Shown piece by piece: positions 46,079 through 57,084 of a stretch of DNA of 64,000 bases (position 1 is the stretch's first letter; each line of letters starts with the position of its first letter). Origin of the DNA: Toxorhynchites rutilus septentrionalis (taxonomy: Eukaryota > Arthropoda > Insecta > Diptera > Culicidae); contig NC_073746.1 in the NCBI RefSeq assembly GCF_029784135.1, forward strand, positions 62,656,097 to 62,720,096, given 5' to 3'. A program made the translations under genes and the position numbers. Under the pieces are notes generated by a model. That model was not told the origin of the DNA and did not search any database. It was given only the letters and a program-made list of their open reading frames with translations.

Positions 46079-47486
46079 GTCCCGGAATGCAAAGTGTCAA
46101 GTGTTGGAAAAGTCCCCCGCACAGCGCACACAACACAACAGCGCAACAGTTTGTTTAATTTGTCACTGCGCGAGCCAACGCCCGCAGTACGCAGTATGTG
46201 CATCGGTCCGGCACTGGTATTAAGTCCAATTCGATAACACAATAACACCAAGGCAACATCGAGGGTAAGAATGCGCGTGTCAAGTGTTGGAAAAGTCCCC
46301 CACACAGCGCACACAACACAACAGCGCAACGGTTTGTTGAATTTCTCACTGCGCAAGCCAGCACTCGCAGTACGCAATGTGTAAAACACTGCCCCGCCGA
46401 CAATAACACTAAGTCCCAGAAAGCGTCCACGTCCCGGAATGCAAAGTGTCAAGTGTTGGAAAAGTCCCCCGCACAGCGCACACAACACAACAGCGCAACA
46501 GTTTGTTTAATTTGTCACTGCGCGAGCCAACGCCCGCAGTACGCAGTATGTGCATCGGTCCGGCACTGGTATTAAGTCCAATTCGATAACACAATAACAC
46601 CAAGGCAACATCGAGGGTAAGAATGCGCGTGTCAAGTGTTGGAAAAGTCCCCCACACAGCGCACACAACACAACAGCGCAACGGTTTGTTGAATTTCTCA
46701 CTGCGCAAGCCAGCACTCGCAGTACGCAATGTGTAAAACACTGCCCCGCCGACAATAACACTAAGTCCCAGAAAGCGTCCACGTCCCGGAATGCAAAGTG
46801 TCAAGTGTTGGAAAAGTCCCCCGCACAGCGCACACAACACAACAGCGCAACAGTTTGTTTAATTTGTCACTGCGCGAGCCAACGCCCGCAGTACGCAGTA
46901 TGTGCATCGGTCCGGCACTGGTATTAAGTCCAATTCGATAACACAATAACACCAAGGCAACATCGAGGGTAAGAATGCGCGTGTCAAGTGTTGGAAAAGT
47001 CCCCCACACAGCGCACACAACACAACAGCGCAACGGTTTGTTGAATTTCTCACTGCGCAAGCCAGCACTCGCAGTACGCAATGTGTAAAACACTGCCCCG
47101 CCGACAATAACACTAAGTCCCAGAAAGCGTCCACGTCCCGGAATGCAAAGTGTCAAGTGTTGGAAAAGTCCCCCGCACAGCGCACACAACACAACAGCGC
47201 AACAGTTTGTTTAATTTGTCACTGCGCGAGCCAACGCCCGCAGTACGCAGTATGTGCATCGGTCCGGCACTGGTATTAAGTCCAATTCGATAACACAATA
47301 ACACCAAGGCAACATCGAGGGTAAGAATGCGCGTGTCAAGTGTTGGAAAAGTCCCCCGCACAGCGCACACAACAAAACAGCGCAACAGTTTGTTTAATTT
47401 GTCACTGCGCGAGCCAGCACTCGCAGTACGCAGTGTGTGCATCGGCCCGGCACTGGTATTAAGTCCAATTCGATAATACAATAACA
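46079..47486. repeat. 352-bp tandem array, unit 1 (about 4 copies)
   Basis: Starts gtcccggaatgcaaag at 46079, 46431, 46783 and 47135. Each monomer contains two diverged versions of the cgcagtacgca motif found in the 111-bp repeat, so the two arrays are related. Confidence 0.93.
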
Positions 47487-48076
47487 CCAAGCCAACATCA
47501 AGCACAGCACAGCACAACAGTTTGTTTTATTTCTCACCCGCAGTACGCAGTGTGTATAACATCGACAACGGCGCGTACATGACTATTGAAAAAAAAAAAC
47601 AACACATTCACACATTGGTCACACATCATCATCTTTACCTACGGGAAAACTGAAACTGTTGGAAAAAAGTTCAACTATTGAAAAAATGTCAACTATTGAA
47701 ACAAGTAACCAACTATTGAAACAACCAACACCTTAGGCACGGCCCAAGTACAAGTACGAGTTCAATAGTAGGGTTACCCCCCATCGGAATATGACCGACA
47801 CCCGGCACTGGTACCGATTGCGGTGCGTGAACATTTCCCGACCCAGCATGGTGTCTCGGCTAGCGGTACAAGTCTATCCAAGGCACTCCTATAACGATGC
47901 CCCCAGTGTGGTATATACCCATACCGAGGCAACGTTGGTATGACCATGTTTACACTATTGTGGGGAAAGTTGGTGAGTGAAAAGTTTGAGGCATAACTTG
48001 CGAAGCTTGTATGGATGTTCGGTAGTACGATGCCGTACGGGTGGGGTCAAGTTACTGTCGGTAGGGTCGAACGTCT
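47487..48076. other. Low-complexity spacer, unit 1
   Basis: Several aactattgaaa motifs at 47560-47725, then GC-richer unique sequence. No gene recognised. Confidence 0.4.
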
Positions 48077-48255
48077 ATCGAATCCAGTGAGTCTGGTCGG
48101 CACCAGGGAGGGTAAACCTTTTGAGCTTGTATCGAATCCAGTGAGTCTGGTCGGCACCCGGGAGGGTAAACCTTTTGAGCTTGTATCGAATCCAGTGAGT
48201 CTGGTCGGCACCCGGGAGGGTAAACCTTTTGAGCTTGTATCGAATTCAGTGAGTT
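48077..48255. repeat. 54-bp tandem repeat, unit 1 (about 3.3 copies)
   Basis: atcgaatccagtgagtctgg recurs at 48077, 48131 and 48185, with a partial copy at 48239. A plus-strand frame with an 18-aa repeat (SNPVSLVGTREGKPFELV) runs through it, as expected from a period divisible by three. Confidence 0.92.
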
Positions 48256-48782
48256 TCGTGTGTCGAACCCCTACCCTCACTACGTGGTGAGACGTACGTA
48301 CTCCAGTGTGTGGTGTCGTGTCGTGCGTTGAACGTCGAAGGGGCATAAGGCGATTGTGGCTTTCTCGTGTGCCATGCGAACCCTGTGCAGTACGGTGTGT
48401 CGAACATTGAAATACCTCCCATGTAAGACGCATCGCATCAGTGCAGCTAGTAGCACCACACGGGTAGTTACCGCTCTCTCGCTCCGAGTTTTTTTTCTCC
48501 ATTGTTATGCCTCCTCAGCGTATGCTGTAGGTATGCAGTAGGGGAAAAAAAGCGTGCGCTCGCTCGCTCGTCTGTGTGTGTTGGGTCGTTTACATCAATG
48601 TGGTGCAGCTACCTCGTGATAAGCGAGCGTGGACATGTGAACAATACCCCCTCTCACGCTTTTATGCGTGCTAGTAATTGTGTATGGGAATCTTTTGGCT
48701 AGTGTATGGCTATCGTGTATGCGAACGAGGAACGAATTTACCGAGGATGAACGTTGTGGTGATGTTGTGCGAAGTTAATATA
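48256..48782. other. Spacer before the 172-bp satellite, unit 1
   Basis: gtgtg-rich sequence with gcgctcgctcgctcg at about 48556. No gene supported. Confidence 0.4.
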
Positions 48783-50570
48783 CATGCTAGACATAAGATA
48801 GGCATGTGGATGGGTCGTATTCGACTGTAACACGGTGCGTGAGCGATGATATGTGCGGGTAGTCACACTGATCGCGCATAGGATGGCTTCTATTGATTTG
48901 TTTCAAAAGAACCTTCCTCGAGGTGCACGAACTTTCTCAACACTTGAGATGCCTTATGCTAGACATAAGATAGGCATGTGGATGGGTCGTATTCGACTGT
49001 AACACGGTGCGTGAGCGATGATATGTGCGGGTAGTCACACTGATCGCGCATAGGATGGCTTCTATTGATTTGTTTCAAAAGAACCTTCCTCGAGGTGCAC
49101 GAACTTTCTCAACACTTGAGATGCCTTATGCTAGACATAAGATAGGCATGTGGATGGGTCGTATTCGACTGTAACACGGTGCGTGAGCGATGATATGTGC
49201 GGGTAGTCACACTGATCGCGCATAGGATGGCTTCTATTGATTTGTTTCAAAAGAACCTTCCTCGAGGTGCACGAACTTTCTCAACACTTGAGATGCCTTA
49301 TGCTAGACATAAGATAGGCATGTGGATGGGTCGTATTCGACTGTAACACGGTGCGTGAGCGATGATATGTGCGGGTAGTCACACTGATCGCGCATAGGAT
49401 GGCTTCTATTGATTTGTTTCAAAAGAACCTTCCTCGAGGTGCACGAACTTTCTCAACACTTGAGATGCCTTATGCTAGACATAAGATAGGCATGTGGATG
49501 GGTCGTATTCGACTGTAACACGGTGCGTGAGCGATGATATGTGCGGGTAGTCACACTGATCGCGCATAGGATGGCTTCTATTGATTTGTTTCAAAAGAAC
49601 CTTCCTCGAGGTGCACGAACTTTCTCAACACTTGAGATGCCTTATGCTAGACATAAGATAGGCATGTGGATGGGTCGTATTCGACTGTAACACGGTGCGT
49701 GAGCGATGATATGTGCGGGTAGTCACACTGATCGCGCATAGGATGGCTTCTATTGATTTGTTTCAAAAGAACCTTCCTCGAGGTGCACGAACTTTCTCAA
49801 CACTTGAGATGCCTTATGCTAGACATAAGATAGGCATGTGGATGGGTCACATTCGACTGCAACGTGGTGCGTGAGCGATGATATGTGCGGGTAGTCACAC
49901 TGATCGCGCATAGGATGGCTTCTATTGATTTGTTTCAAAAGAACCTTCCTCGAGGTGCACGAACTTTCTCAACACTTGAGATGCCTTATGCTAGACATAA
50001 GATAGGCATGTGGATGGGTCGTATTCGACTGTAACACGGTGCGTGAGCGATGATATGTGCGGGTAGTCACACTGATCGCGCATAGGATGGCTTCTATTGA
50101 TTTGTTTCAAAAGAACCTTCCTCGAGGTGCACGAACTTTCTCAACACTTGAGATGCCTTATGCTAGACATAAGATAGGCATGTGGATGGGTCACATTCGA
50201 CTGCAACGGTGTGCGTGAGCGATGATATGTGCGGGTAGTCACACTGATCGCGCATAGGATGGCTTCTATTGATTTGTTTCAAAAGAACCTTCCTCGAGGT
50301 GCACGAACTTTCTCAACACTTGAGATGCCTTATGCTAGACATAAGATAGGCATGTGGATGGGTCACATTCGACTGCAACGTGGTGCGTGAGCGATGATAT
50401 GTGCGGGTAGTCACACTGATCGCGCATAGGATGGCTTCTATTGATTTGTTTCAAAAGAACCTTCCTCGAGGTGCACGAACTTTCTCAACACTTGAGATGC
50501 CTTATGCTAGACATAAGATAGGCATGTGGATGGGTCGTATTCGACTGTAACACGGTGCGTGAGCGATGAT
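48783..50570. repeat. 172-bp satellite array, unit 1 (10 copies plus partial)
   Basis: Monomer starts are at 48783, 48955, 49127 and then every 172 bp to 50503. Most are identical. Variants with cacattcgactgcaacgtgg (49815, 50331) or cacattcgactgcaacggtg (50159) occur near the right end. 172 bp is close to a nucleosome repeat length. Confidence 0.96.
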
Positions 50571-50625
50571 AGGTATGGGTGGACATATCATTCGCGTGTA
50601 GGATAGTAGATGCTGAGCAAATCAT

Positions 50626-50645
50626 AAACTTTTGAAACAGCCCAA
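50626..50645 (-). repeat. Right terminal inverted repeat, unit 1
   Basis: Reverse complement TTGGGCTGTTTCAAAAGTTT, followed by TA. It is repeated at the end of unit 3 (59444-59463). Confidence 0.7.
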
Positions 50646-50680
50646 TAGCGATGCCCTTGGAAATTCCTATGGTGTGGCTA

Positions 50681-51280
50681 TTGGTGTGTTGCAAAAGTTT
50701 TGGAAAGGATGGATCAATACTTATGCACTGCTTTCGGGGCCACATGTATATATTAAACAGTGGTCGGTAAATGGCTGAATACAGCGAACATATAACTCAT
50801 TATGATGATCCATTTATGATGGTAGCCTATGATTCAGCAACTCCTATCTCTACCTCCCCGTGGTACCGACTGGGATACGAGCAACCTTCGGAAAGATCGA
50901 GTAACCAACCTCGGTGGGACCTTAGGTCGTATGCAGACAGAGAAGGGGGCACTCGGGCCCCAAAGCTTAAGGTGTGTATACGATCCGTGCCGATAGCTGA
51001 ATGGTGGAAGGGGCGATACAAATATGAAGCCGCGAACGGACCCTGTGGGGTACCGGGGCAAACCTCACAGTAATGTTGCCCTTGCTGTGGTATGGCAGGG
51101 TAGTCCACAGTCGACCATATATTTTCCCTAGCGACTCGTGGGAACCACATGAAAAGCAAAACCAACCCAATGCGAAGATCGAAGCGTATTCATCACCCTA
51201 AGAAGTGTCCTTGTTGTGTTAACTCAGTGGCATCGTCGTCCTCATCGTCGTCCTCATCGTCATCATCGTCCTCATCATCA

Positions 51281-51330
<50 letters not shown>

Positions 51331-51777
51331 ATCGCTATTCCCTTCTCCGGTTATAGATATAAATCCGGATGAAGAATCGAAGAGCGAGCAGCAGTGGTCT
51401 GACCACCCATTAGCACCGTCATCGCCATCCGAAATGACACAAGACCCACTGTACGAAGAATCGAAGAGCGAGCAGCAATGGTCTGACCACCCCTTAGCAT
51501 CGCCATCGTCATCCGAAATGACACAAGACCCACTACACGTGGAATCGAATAGTGAGCAGCAATGGTCTGACCACCCCTTAGCAACGCCACCCTTATCAGT
51601 ATCATGGGAACCACTAGCATCGTCATCCAGAGTGATGCAACTACCCCAGTCCCCTTCTGTAGACATAGAGTCGTTTGATACACAGCAGACGATCCAATTA
51701 GACTCTCTGAAAGAACTCAGAGTTGTCCTAGAGCCGATAGATGCTAGTCAATATGATATACAAACCATAAGACTATC
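50681..51777 (+). mobile_element. Giant mariner-like unit 2, interrupted after 1.1 kb
   Basis: Starts like unit 1 but stops inside the transposase ORF at gactatc, directly before the TA that precedes unit 3. In intact units the same place reads gactatcTAgaactg, so the break is at a TA. Its 100-aa frame is at 50771-51073. Confidence 0.8.
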
Positions 51778-51877
51778 TATTGGTGTGTTGCAAAAGTTTT
51801 GGAAAGGATGGATCAATACTTATGCACTGCTTTCGGGGCCACATGTATATATTAAACAGTGGTCGGTAAATGGCTGA
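51149..51877 (+). pseudogene. Truncated transposase N-terminus fused into unit 3, unit 2
   Basis: The first 209 residues equal the unit 1 transposase (poly-Ser of 542-aa type), then the frame runs into the left end of unit 3 and adds about 33 unrelated residues before stopping. It lacks both HTHs and the catalytic domain. If transcribed it would give a Ser-rich acidic protein without DNA-binding or catalytic parts. Confidence 0.85.
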
Positions 51878-52172
51878 ATACAGCGAACATATAACTCATT
51901 ATGATGATCCATTTATGATGGTAGCCTATGATTCAGCAACTCCTATCTCTACCTCCCCGTGGTACCGACTGGGATACGAGCAACCTTCGGAAAGATCGAG
52001 TAACCAACCTCGGTGGGACCTTAGGTCGTATGCAGACAGAGAAGGGGGCACTCGGGCCCCAAAGCTTAAGGTGTGTATACGATCCGTGCCGATAGCTGAA
52101 TGGTGGAAGGGGCGATACAAATATGAAGCCGCGAACGGACCCTGTGGGGTACCGGGGCAAACCTCACAGTAA
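51870..52172 (+). CDS. Conserved 100-aa open frame, unit 3 (unknown)
   Basis: Same as 42296-42598. Function unknown. Confidence 0.3.
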   Translation: MAEYSEHITHYDDPFMMVAYDSATPISTSPWYRLGYEQPSERSSNQPRWDLRSYADREGGTRAPKLKVCIRSVPIAEWWKGRYKYEAANGPCGVPGQTSQ

Positions 52173-52247
52173 TGTTGCCCTTGCTGTGGTATGGCAGGGT
52201 AGTCCACAGTCGACCATATATTTTCCCTAGCGACTCGTGGGAACCAC

Positions 52248-52379
52248 ATGAAAAGCAAAACCAACCCAATGCGAAGATCGAAGCGTATTCATCACCCTAA
52301 GAAGTGTCCTTGTTGTGTTAACTCAGTGGCATCGTCGTCCTCATCGTCGTCCTCATCGTCATCATCGTCCTCATCATCA

Positions 52380-52435
<56 letters not shown>

Positions 52436-53882
52436 ATCGCTATTCCCTTCTCCGGTTATAGATATAAATCCGGATGAAGAATCGAAGAGCGAGCAGCAGT
52501 GGTCTGACCACCCATTAGCACCGTCATCGCCATCCGAAATGACACAAGACCCACTGTACGAAGAATCGAAGAGCGAGCAGCAATGGTCTGACCACCCCTT
52601 AGCATCGCCATCGTCATCCGAAATGACACAAGACCCACTACACGTGGAATCGAATAGTGAGCAGCAATGGTCTGACCACCCCTTAGCAACGCCACCCTTA
52701 TCAGTATCATGGGAACCACTAGCATCGTCATCCAGAGTGATGCAACTACCCCAGTCCCCTTCTGTAGACATAGAGTCGTTTGATACACAGCAGACGATCC
52801 AATTAGACTCTCTGAAAGAACTCAGAGTTGTCCTAGAGCCGATAGATGCTAGTCAATATGATATACAAACCATAAGACTATCTAGAACTGAAACAAGAAT
52901 GTTCATCTTGCACCACTACGACATGGGTGATTCAGTGTCGGACACCCTCTTGGCATTGAATTCCACATATGGACAAACTGTTACTCGTAGAACGGTTACG
53001 ATGTGGTACAAAAGGTTCGATACCGACAGGAACTGCGCGGATCGTCCACGCAAAGGCCGTCCGAAGGCAATCGATAACACAGCAACACTGCTTGCTGATG
53101 TGAAACAAAACAGCCAGCAATCTACGAGGTCTATGGCCCAGAAATACAACTGTTCGGCAGCGACTGTTATGCGAACGTTGCATAAACTAAACTATGTGCC
53201 AAAAAGAATGGGATACCACCCACACAAGCTAGACCCAGTCAACCTTGCAAAGCGGGTGAAACTAGCCCAACGACTACTCAGACAAAGTGAACGAGACCAG
53301 GGTATGCTCGATAATTTGGTCACTTGTGATGAATCTAAGATACCCATGTTTGCGCCTCACAGAGGCATACATTGGATCGTAAAAGGCGCCATGCCGAAGA
53401 CAATCGCCAAAGACAGGATGAATCGCAAGTGGAACATGCTCTGTGTGTTTTGGGATCGACGAGGCATTATACACTGGGAATTGCTAGACAAGGGTGTATC
53501 TGTTAACCGTAAACGATATCAGAAGCAGCTGGAAAAGGTGGCTGGTATACTGGGAGTGAGTAAACATAGGCCGGTACCCCTACTACACGATAACGCTCCG
53601 TGCCATAGGGCACATGAAACGATAGATAAGGCGAGGAGCCTGGGATTTAACATATTGAACCATCCTCCTTACTCACCAGACATCAGTCCATCGGACTACC
53701 ATTTATTCAGGTCATTGAGTAATAAGCTTAGGAATAAACTCTTCAGGACTAAGGACGAGATGAGCGCATTCCTAAAAGAGTTCTTCGATAGCAAGCCTCC
53801 TACGTTCTATGCCAGAGGCATAGATTCCCTACCTGCGAGGTGGAAGCGGGTCATAAAATACGGTGGTAAATACTGCTTCTAG
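52248..53882 (+). CDS. mariner-type transposase, unit 3
   Basis: 544 aa, equal to the unit 1 protein apart from two extra serines in the poly-Ser tract. Catalytic aspartates (D361, D448, D483) and both HTHs are intact. Confidence 0.93.
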
Positions 53883-53923
53883 GTCAGTGTTATGTCATGT
53901 ATGTTATGTGTTGTGTATCGTCC

Positions 53924-53976
53924 AATAAAAAAGAGAGAAGCCCCCCTAAATGTGTGGGGCTTCTCTCTTTTTTATT
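53924..53976. terminator. Hairpin with poly(A) signals, unit 3
   Basis: Identical to 44344-44396, again 42 nt after the transposase stop. Confidence 0.6.
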
Positions 53977-54840
53977 AAATTCCCCTGCGCCTTAATCTAT
54001 GCAACACGCATTACATCTGGTTCTACGGCTAAGTCCCAGAAACGAGGTCATAAGTCGAAAAAATTCTAAGTCCGAACAATATTCTAAGTCCAAGAAATAT
54101 GTTCCCGGATCACCCCCCATCGGAATCCGACCCACACCCGGCACTGGTACTGATTACGGTGTCCCAAGTTGCCCCGATCGAACGAGGTGTCTCTGCTAGC
54201 GGTATAAGCTGTGCACCATGTCCTGGAATGCAAAGTAGCATGTTTTGGCAAAGTCCCCCCCCCCCAGCACAGCACAGCACAACAGTTTGTTCAATTTCTC
54301 ACTGCGCGACCCAGCACGCAGTACGTGTAACAATGCCCCATCAGCATCGGCGCGGCACAGTAGCTTGTGCAGTATTGCCCTTGCGATGCGCTATGTGATG
54401 GGCGGGTGCGTCGTGTCCCGTAAGAGAGAAGTCCCACCGTGGTAGCTTAGTGCTGCCCGCGCTGGCTGCTTCTCTCTTTTTTCATTAAATCGCATTGCGC
54501 CTGGTAGTATGCAATCGTGCGTGTGTGTGAAATCATCCCATGGCCGGGAATAACAACTGTCAAGTGTTGTCCCCCAGCACAACACAGCACACAACAGTCT
54601 GCGCGAGCCAACGCCCGCAGTACGCAGCATCGGCGATAAGTACGATAATGCTATAACACCAAGTGCGTGTGTGAAGCCATTCCCCTCGCTGGATATTACT
54701 TTACTTTTTTTTTATTTCATCCTGCGCCTGGTAGTATGCAACCGCGTATGTGTGTGAAACCATTCCATGTCCTGGAATGACAAGTCTCAAGTGCACAACA
54801 CCCGCACACCAGCACCCGCAGTACGCAATGTGTAAAACAC

Positions 54841-55430
54841 TGCCCCGCCGACAATAACACTAAGTCCCAGAAAGCGTCCAAGTCCCCCCAGCATACAGCA
54901 CACAACAGCGCTGCGCGAGCCAACCCCCGCAGTACGCAATGTGTAAAACACTGCCCCGCCGACAATAACACTAAGTCCCAGAAAGCGTCCAAGTCCCCCC
55001 AGCATACAGCACACAACAGCGCTGCGCGAGCCAACCCCCGCAGTACGCAATGTGTAAAACACTGCCCCGCCGACAATAACACTAAGTCCCAGAAAGCGTC
55101 CAAGTCCCCCCAGCATACAGCACACAACAGCGCTGCGCGAGCCAACCCCCGCAGTACGCAATGTGTAAAACACTGCCCCGCCGACAATAACACTAAGTCC
55201 CAGAAAGCGTCCAAGTCCCCCCAGCATACAGCACACAACAGCGCTGCGCGAGCCAACCCCCGCAGTACGCAATGTGTAAAACACTGCCCCGCCGACAATA
55301 ACACTAAGTCCCAGAAAGCGTCCAAGTCCCCCCAGCATACAGCACACAACAGCGCTGCGCGAGCCAACCCCCGCAGTACGCAATGTGTAAAACACTGCCC
55401 CGCCGACAATAACACTAAGTCCCAGAAAGC
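54841..55430. repeat. 111-bp tandem array, unit 3 (about 6 copies)
   Basis: Monomers start at 54841 and every 111 bp to 55396; two fewer than in unit 1. Confidence 0.95.
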
Positions 55431-55436
55431 GTCCAC

Positions 55437-55788
55437 GTCCCGGAATGCAAAGTGTCAAGTGTTGGAAAAGTCCCCCGCACAGCGCACACAACACAACAGC
55501 GCAACAGTTTGTTTAATTTGTCACTGCGCGAGCCAACGCCCGCAGTACGCAGTATGTGCATCGGTCCGGCACTGGTATTAAGTCCAATTCGATAACACAA
55601 TAACACCAAGGCAACATCGAGGGTAAGAATGCGCGTGTCAAGTGTTGGAAAAGTCCCCCGCACAGCGCACACAACAAAACAGCGCAACAGTTTGTTTAAT
55701 TTGTCACTGCGCGAGCCAGCACTCGCAGTACGCAGTGTGTGCATCGGCCCGGCACTGGTATTAAGTCCAATTCGATAATACAATAACA
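55437..55788. repeat. 352-bp repeat, unit 3 (single copy)
   Basis: Only one gtcccggaatgcaaag start, against four in unit 1. Confidence 0.85.
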
Positions 55789-56378
55789 CCAAGCCAACAT
55801 CAAGCACAGCACAGCACAACAGTTTGTTTTATTTCTCACCCGCAGTACGCAGTGTGTATAACATCGACAACGGCGCGTACATGACTATTGAAAAAAAAAA
55901 ACAACACATTCACACATTGGTCACACATCATCATCTTTACCTACGGGAAAACTGAAACTGTTGGAAAAAAGTTCAACTATTGAAAAAATGTCAACTATTG
56001 AAACAAGTAACCAACTATTGAAACAACCAACACCTTAGGCACGGCCCAAGTACAAGTACGAGTTCAATAGTAGGGTTACCCCCCATCGGAATATGACCGA
56101 CACCCGGCACTGGTACCGATTGCGGTGCGTGAACATTTCCCGACCCAGCATGGTGTCTCGGCTAGCGGTACAAGTCTATCCAAGGCACTCCTATAACGAT
56201 GCCCCCAGTGTGGTATATACCCATACCGAGGCAACGTTGGTATGACCATGTTTACACTATTGTGGGGAAAGTTGGTGAGTGAAAAGTTTGAGGCATAACT
56301 TGCGAAGCTTGTATGGATGTTCGGTAGTACGATGCCGTACGGGTGGGGTCAAGTTACTGTCGGTAGGGTCGAACGTCT

Positions 56379-56557
56379 ATCGAATCCAGTGAGTCTGGTC
56401 GGCACCAGGGAGGGTAAACCTTTTGAGCTTGTATCGAATCCAGTGAGTCTGGTCGGCACCCGGGAGGGTAAACCTTTTGAGCTTGTATCGAATCCAGTGA
56501 GTCTGGTCGGCACCCGGGAGGGTAAACCTTTTGAGCTTGTATCGAATTCAGTGAGTT
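56379..56557. repeat. 54-bp tandem repeat, unit 3
   Basis: Same copy number as in unit 1. Confidence 0.92.
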
Positions 56558-57084
56558 TCGTGTGTCGAACCCCTACCCTCACTACGTGGTGAGACGTACG
56601 TACTCCAGTGTGTGGTGTCGTGTCGTGCGTTGAACGTCGAAGGGGCATAAGGCGATTGTGGCTTTCTCGTGTGCCATGCGAACCCTGTGCAGTACGGTGT
56701 GTCGAACATTGAAATACCTCCCATGTAAGACGCATCGCATCAGTGCAGCTAGTAGCACCACACGGGTAGTTACCGCTCTCTCGCTCCGAGTTTTTTTTCT
56801 CCATTGTTATGCCTCCTCAGCGTATGCTGTAGGTATGCAGTAGGGGAAAAAAAGCGTGCGCTCGCTCGCTCGTCTGTGTGTGTTGGGTCGTTTACATCAA
56901 TGTGGTGCAGCTACCTCGTGATAAGCGAGCGTGGACATGTGAACAATACCCCCTCTCACGCTTTTATGCGTGCTAGTAATTGTGTATGGGAATCTTTTGG
57001 CTAGTGTATGGCTATCGTGTATGCGAACGAGGAACGAATTTACCGAGGATGAACGTTGTGGTGATGTTGTGCGAAGTTAATATA

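Larger units (their letters stand above)
42206..50645 (+). mobile_element. Giant mariner-like unit 1 (8,440 bp)
   Basis: Left terminus 42206-42225 and the reverse complement of the right terminus 50626-50645 agree at 17 of 20 positions (TTGGnnTGTTnCAAAAGTTT), and both are bordered by TA (42204-42205, 50646-50647). Contents in order: a 100-aa open frame, a DD34D transposase gene, a strong hairpin, then 111-, 352-, 54- and 172-bp tandem arrays. A usual mariner is about 1.3 kb, so roughly 6 kb between transposase and right end is extra. Confidence 0.75.

Noticed and set aside
48783..50570. CRISPR-like regular repeats
   Set aside because: The 172-bp monomers are contiguous without unique spacers, and the context is a eukaryotic transposon. 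It is a satellite.
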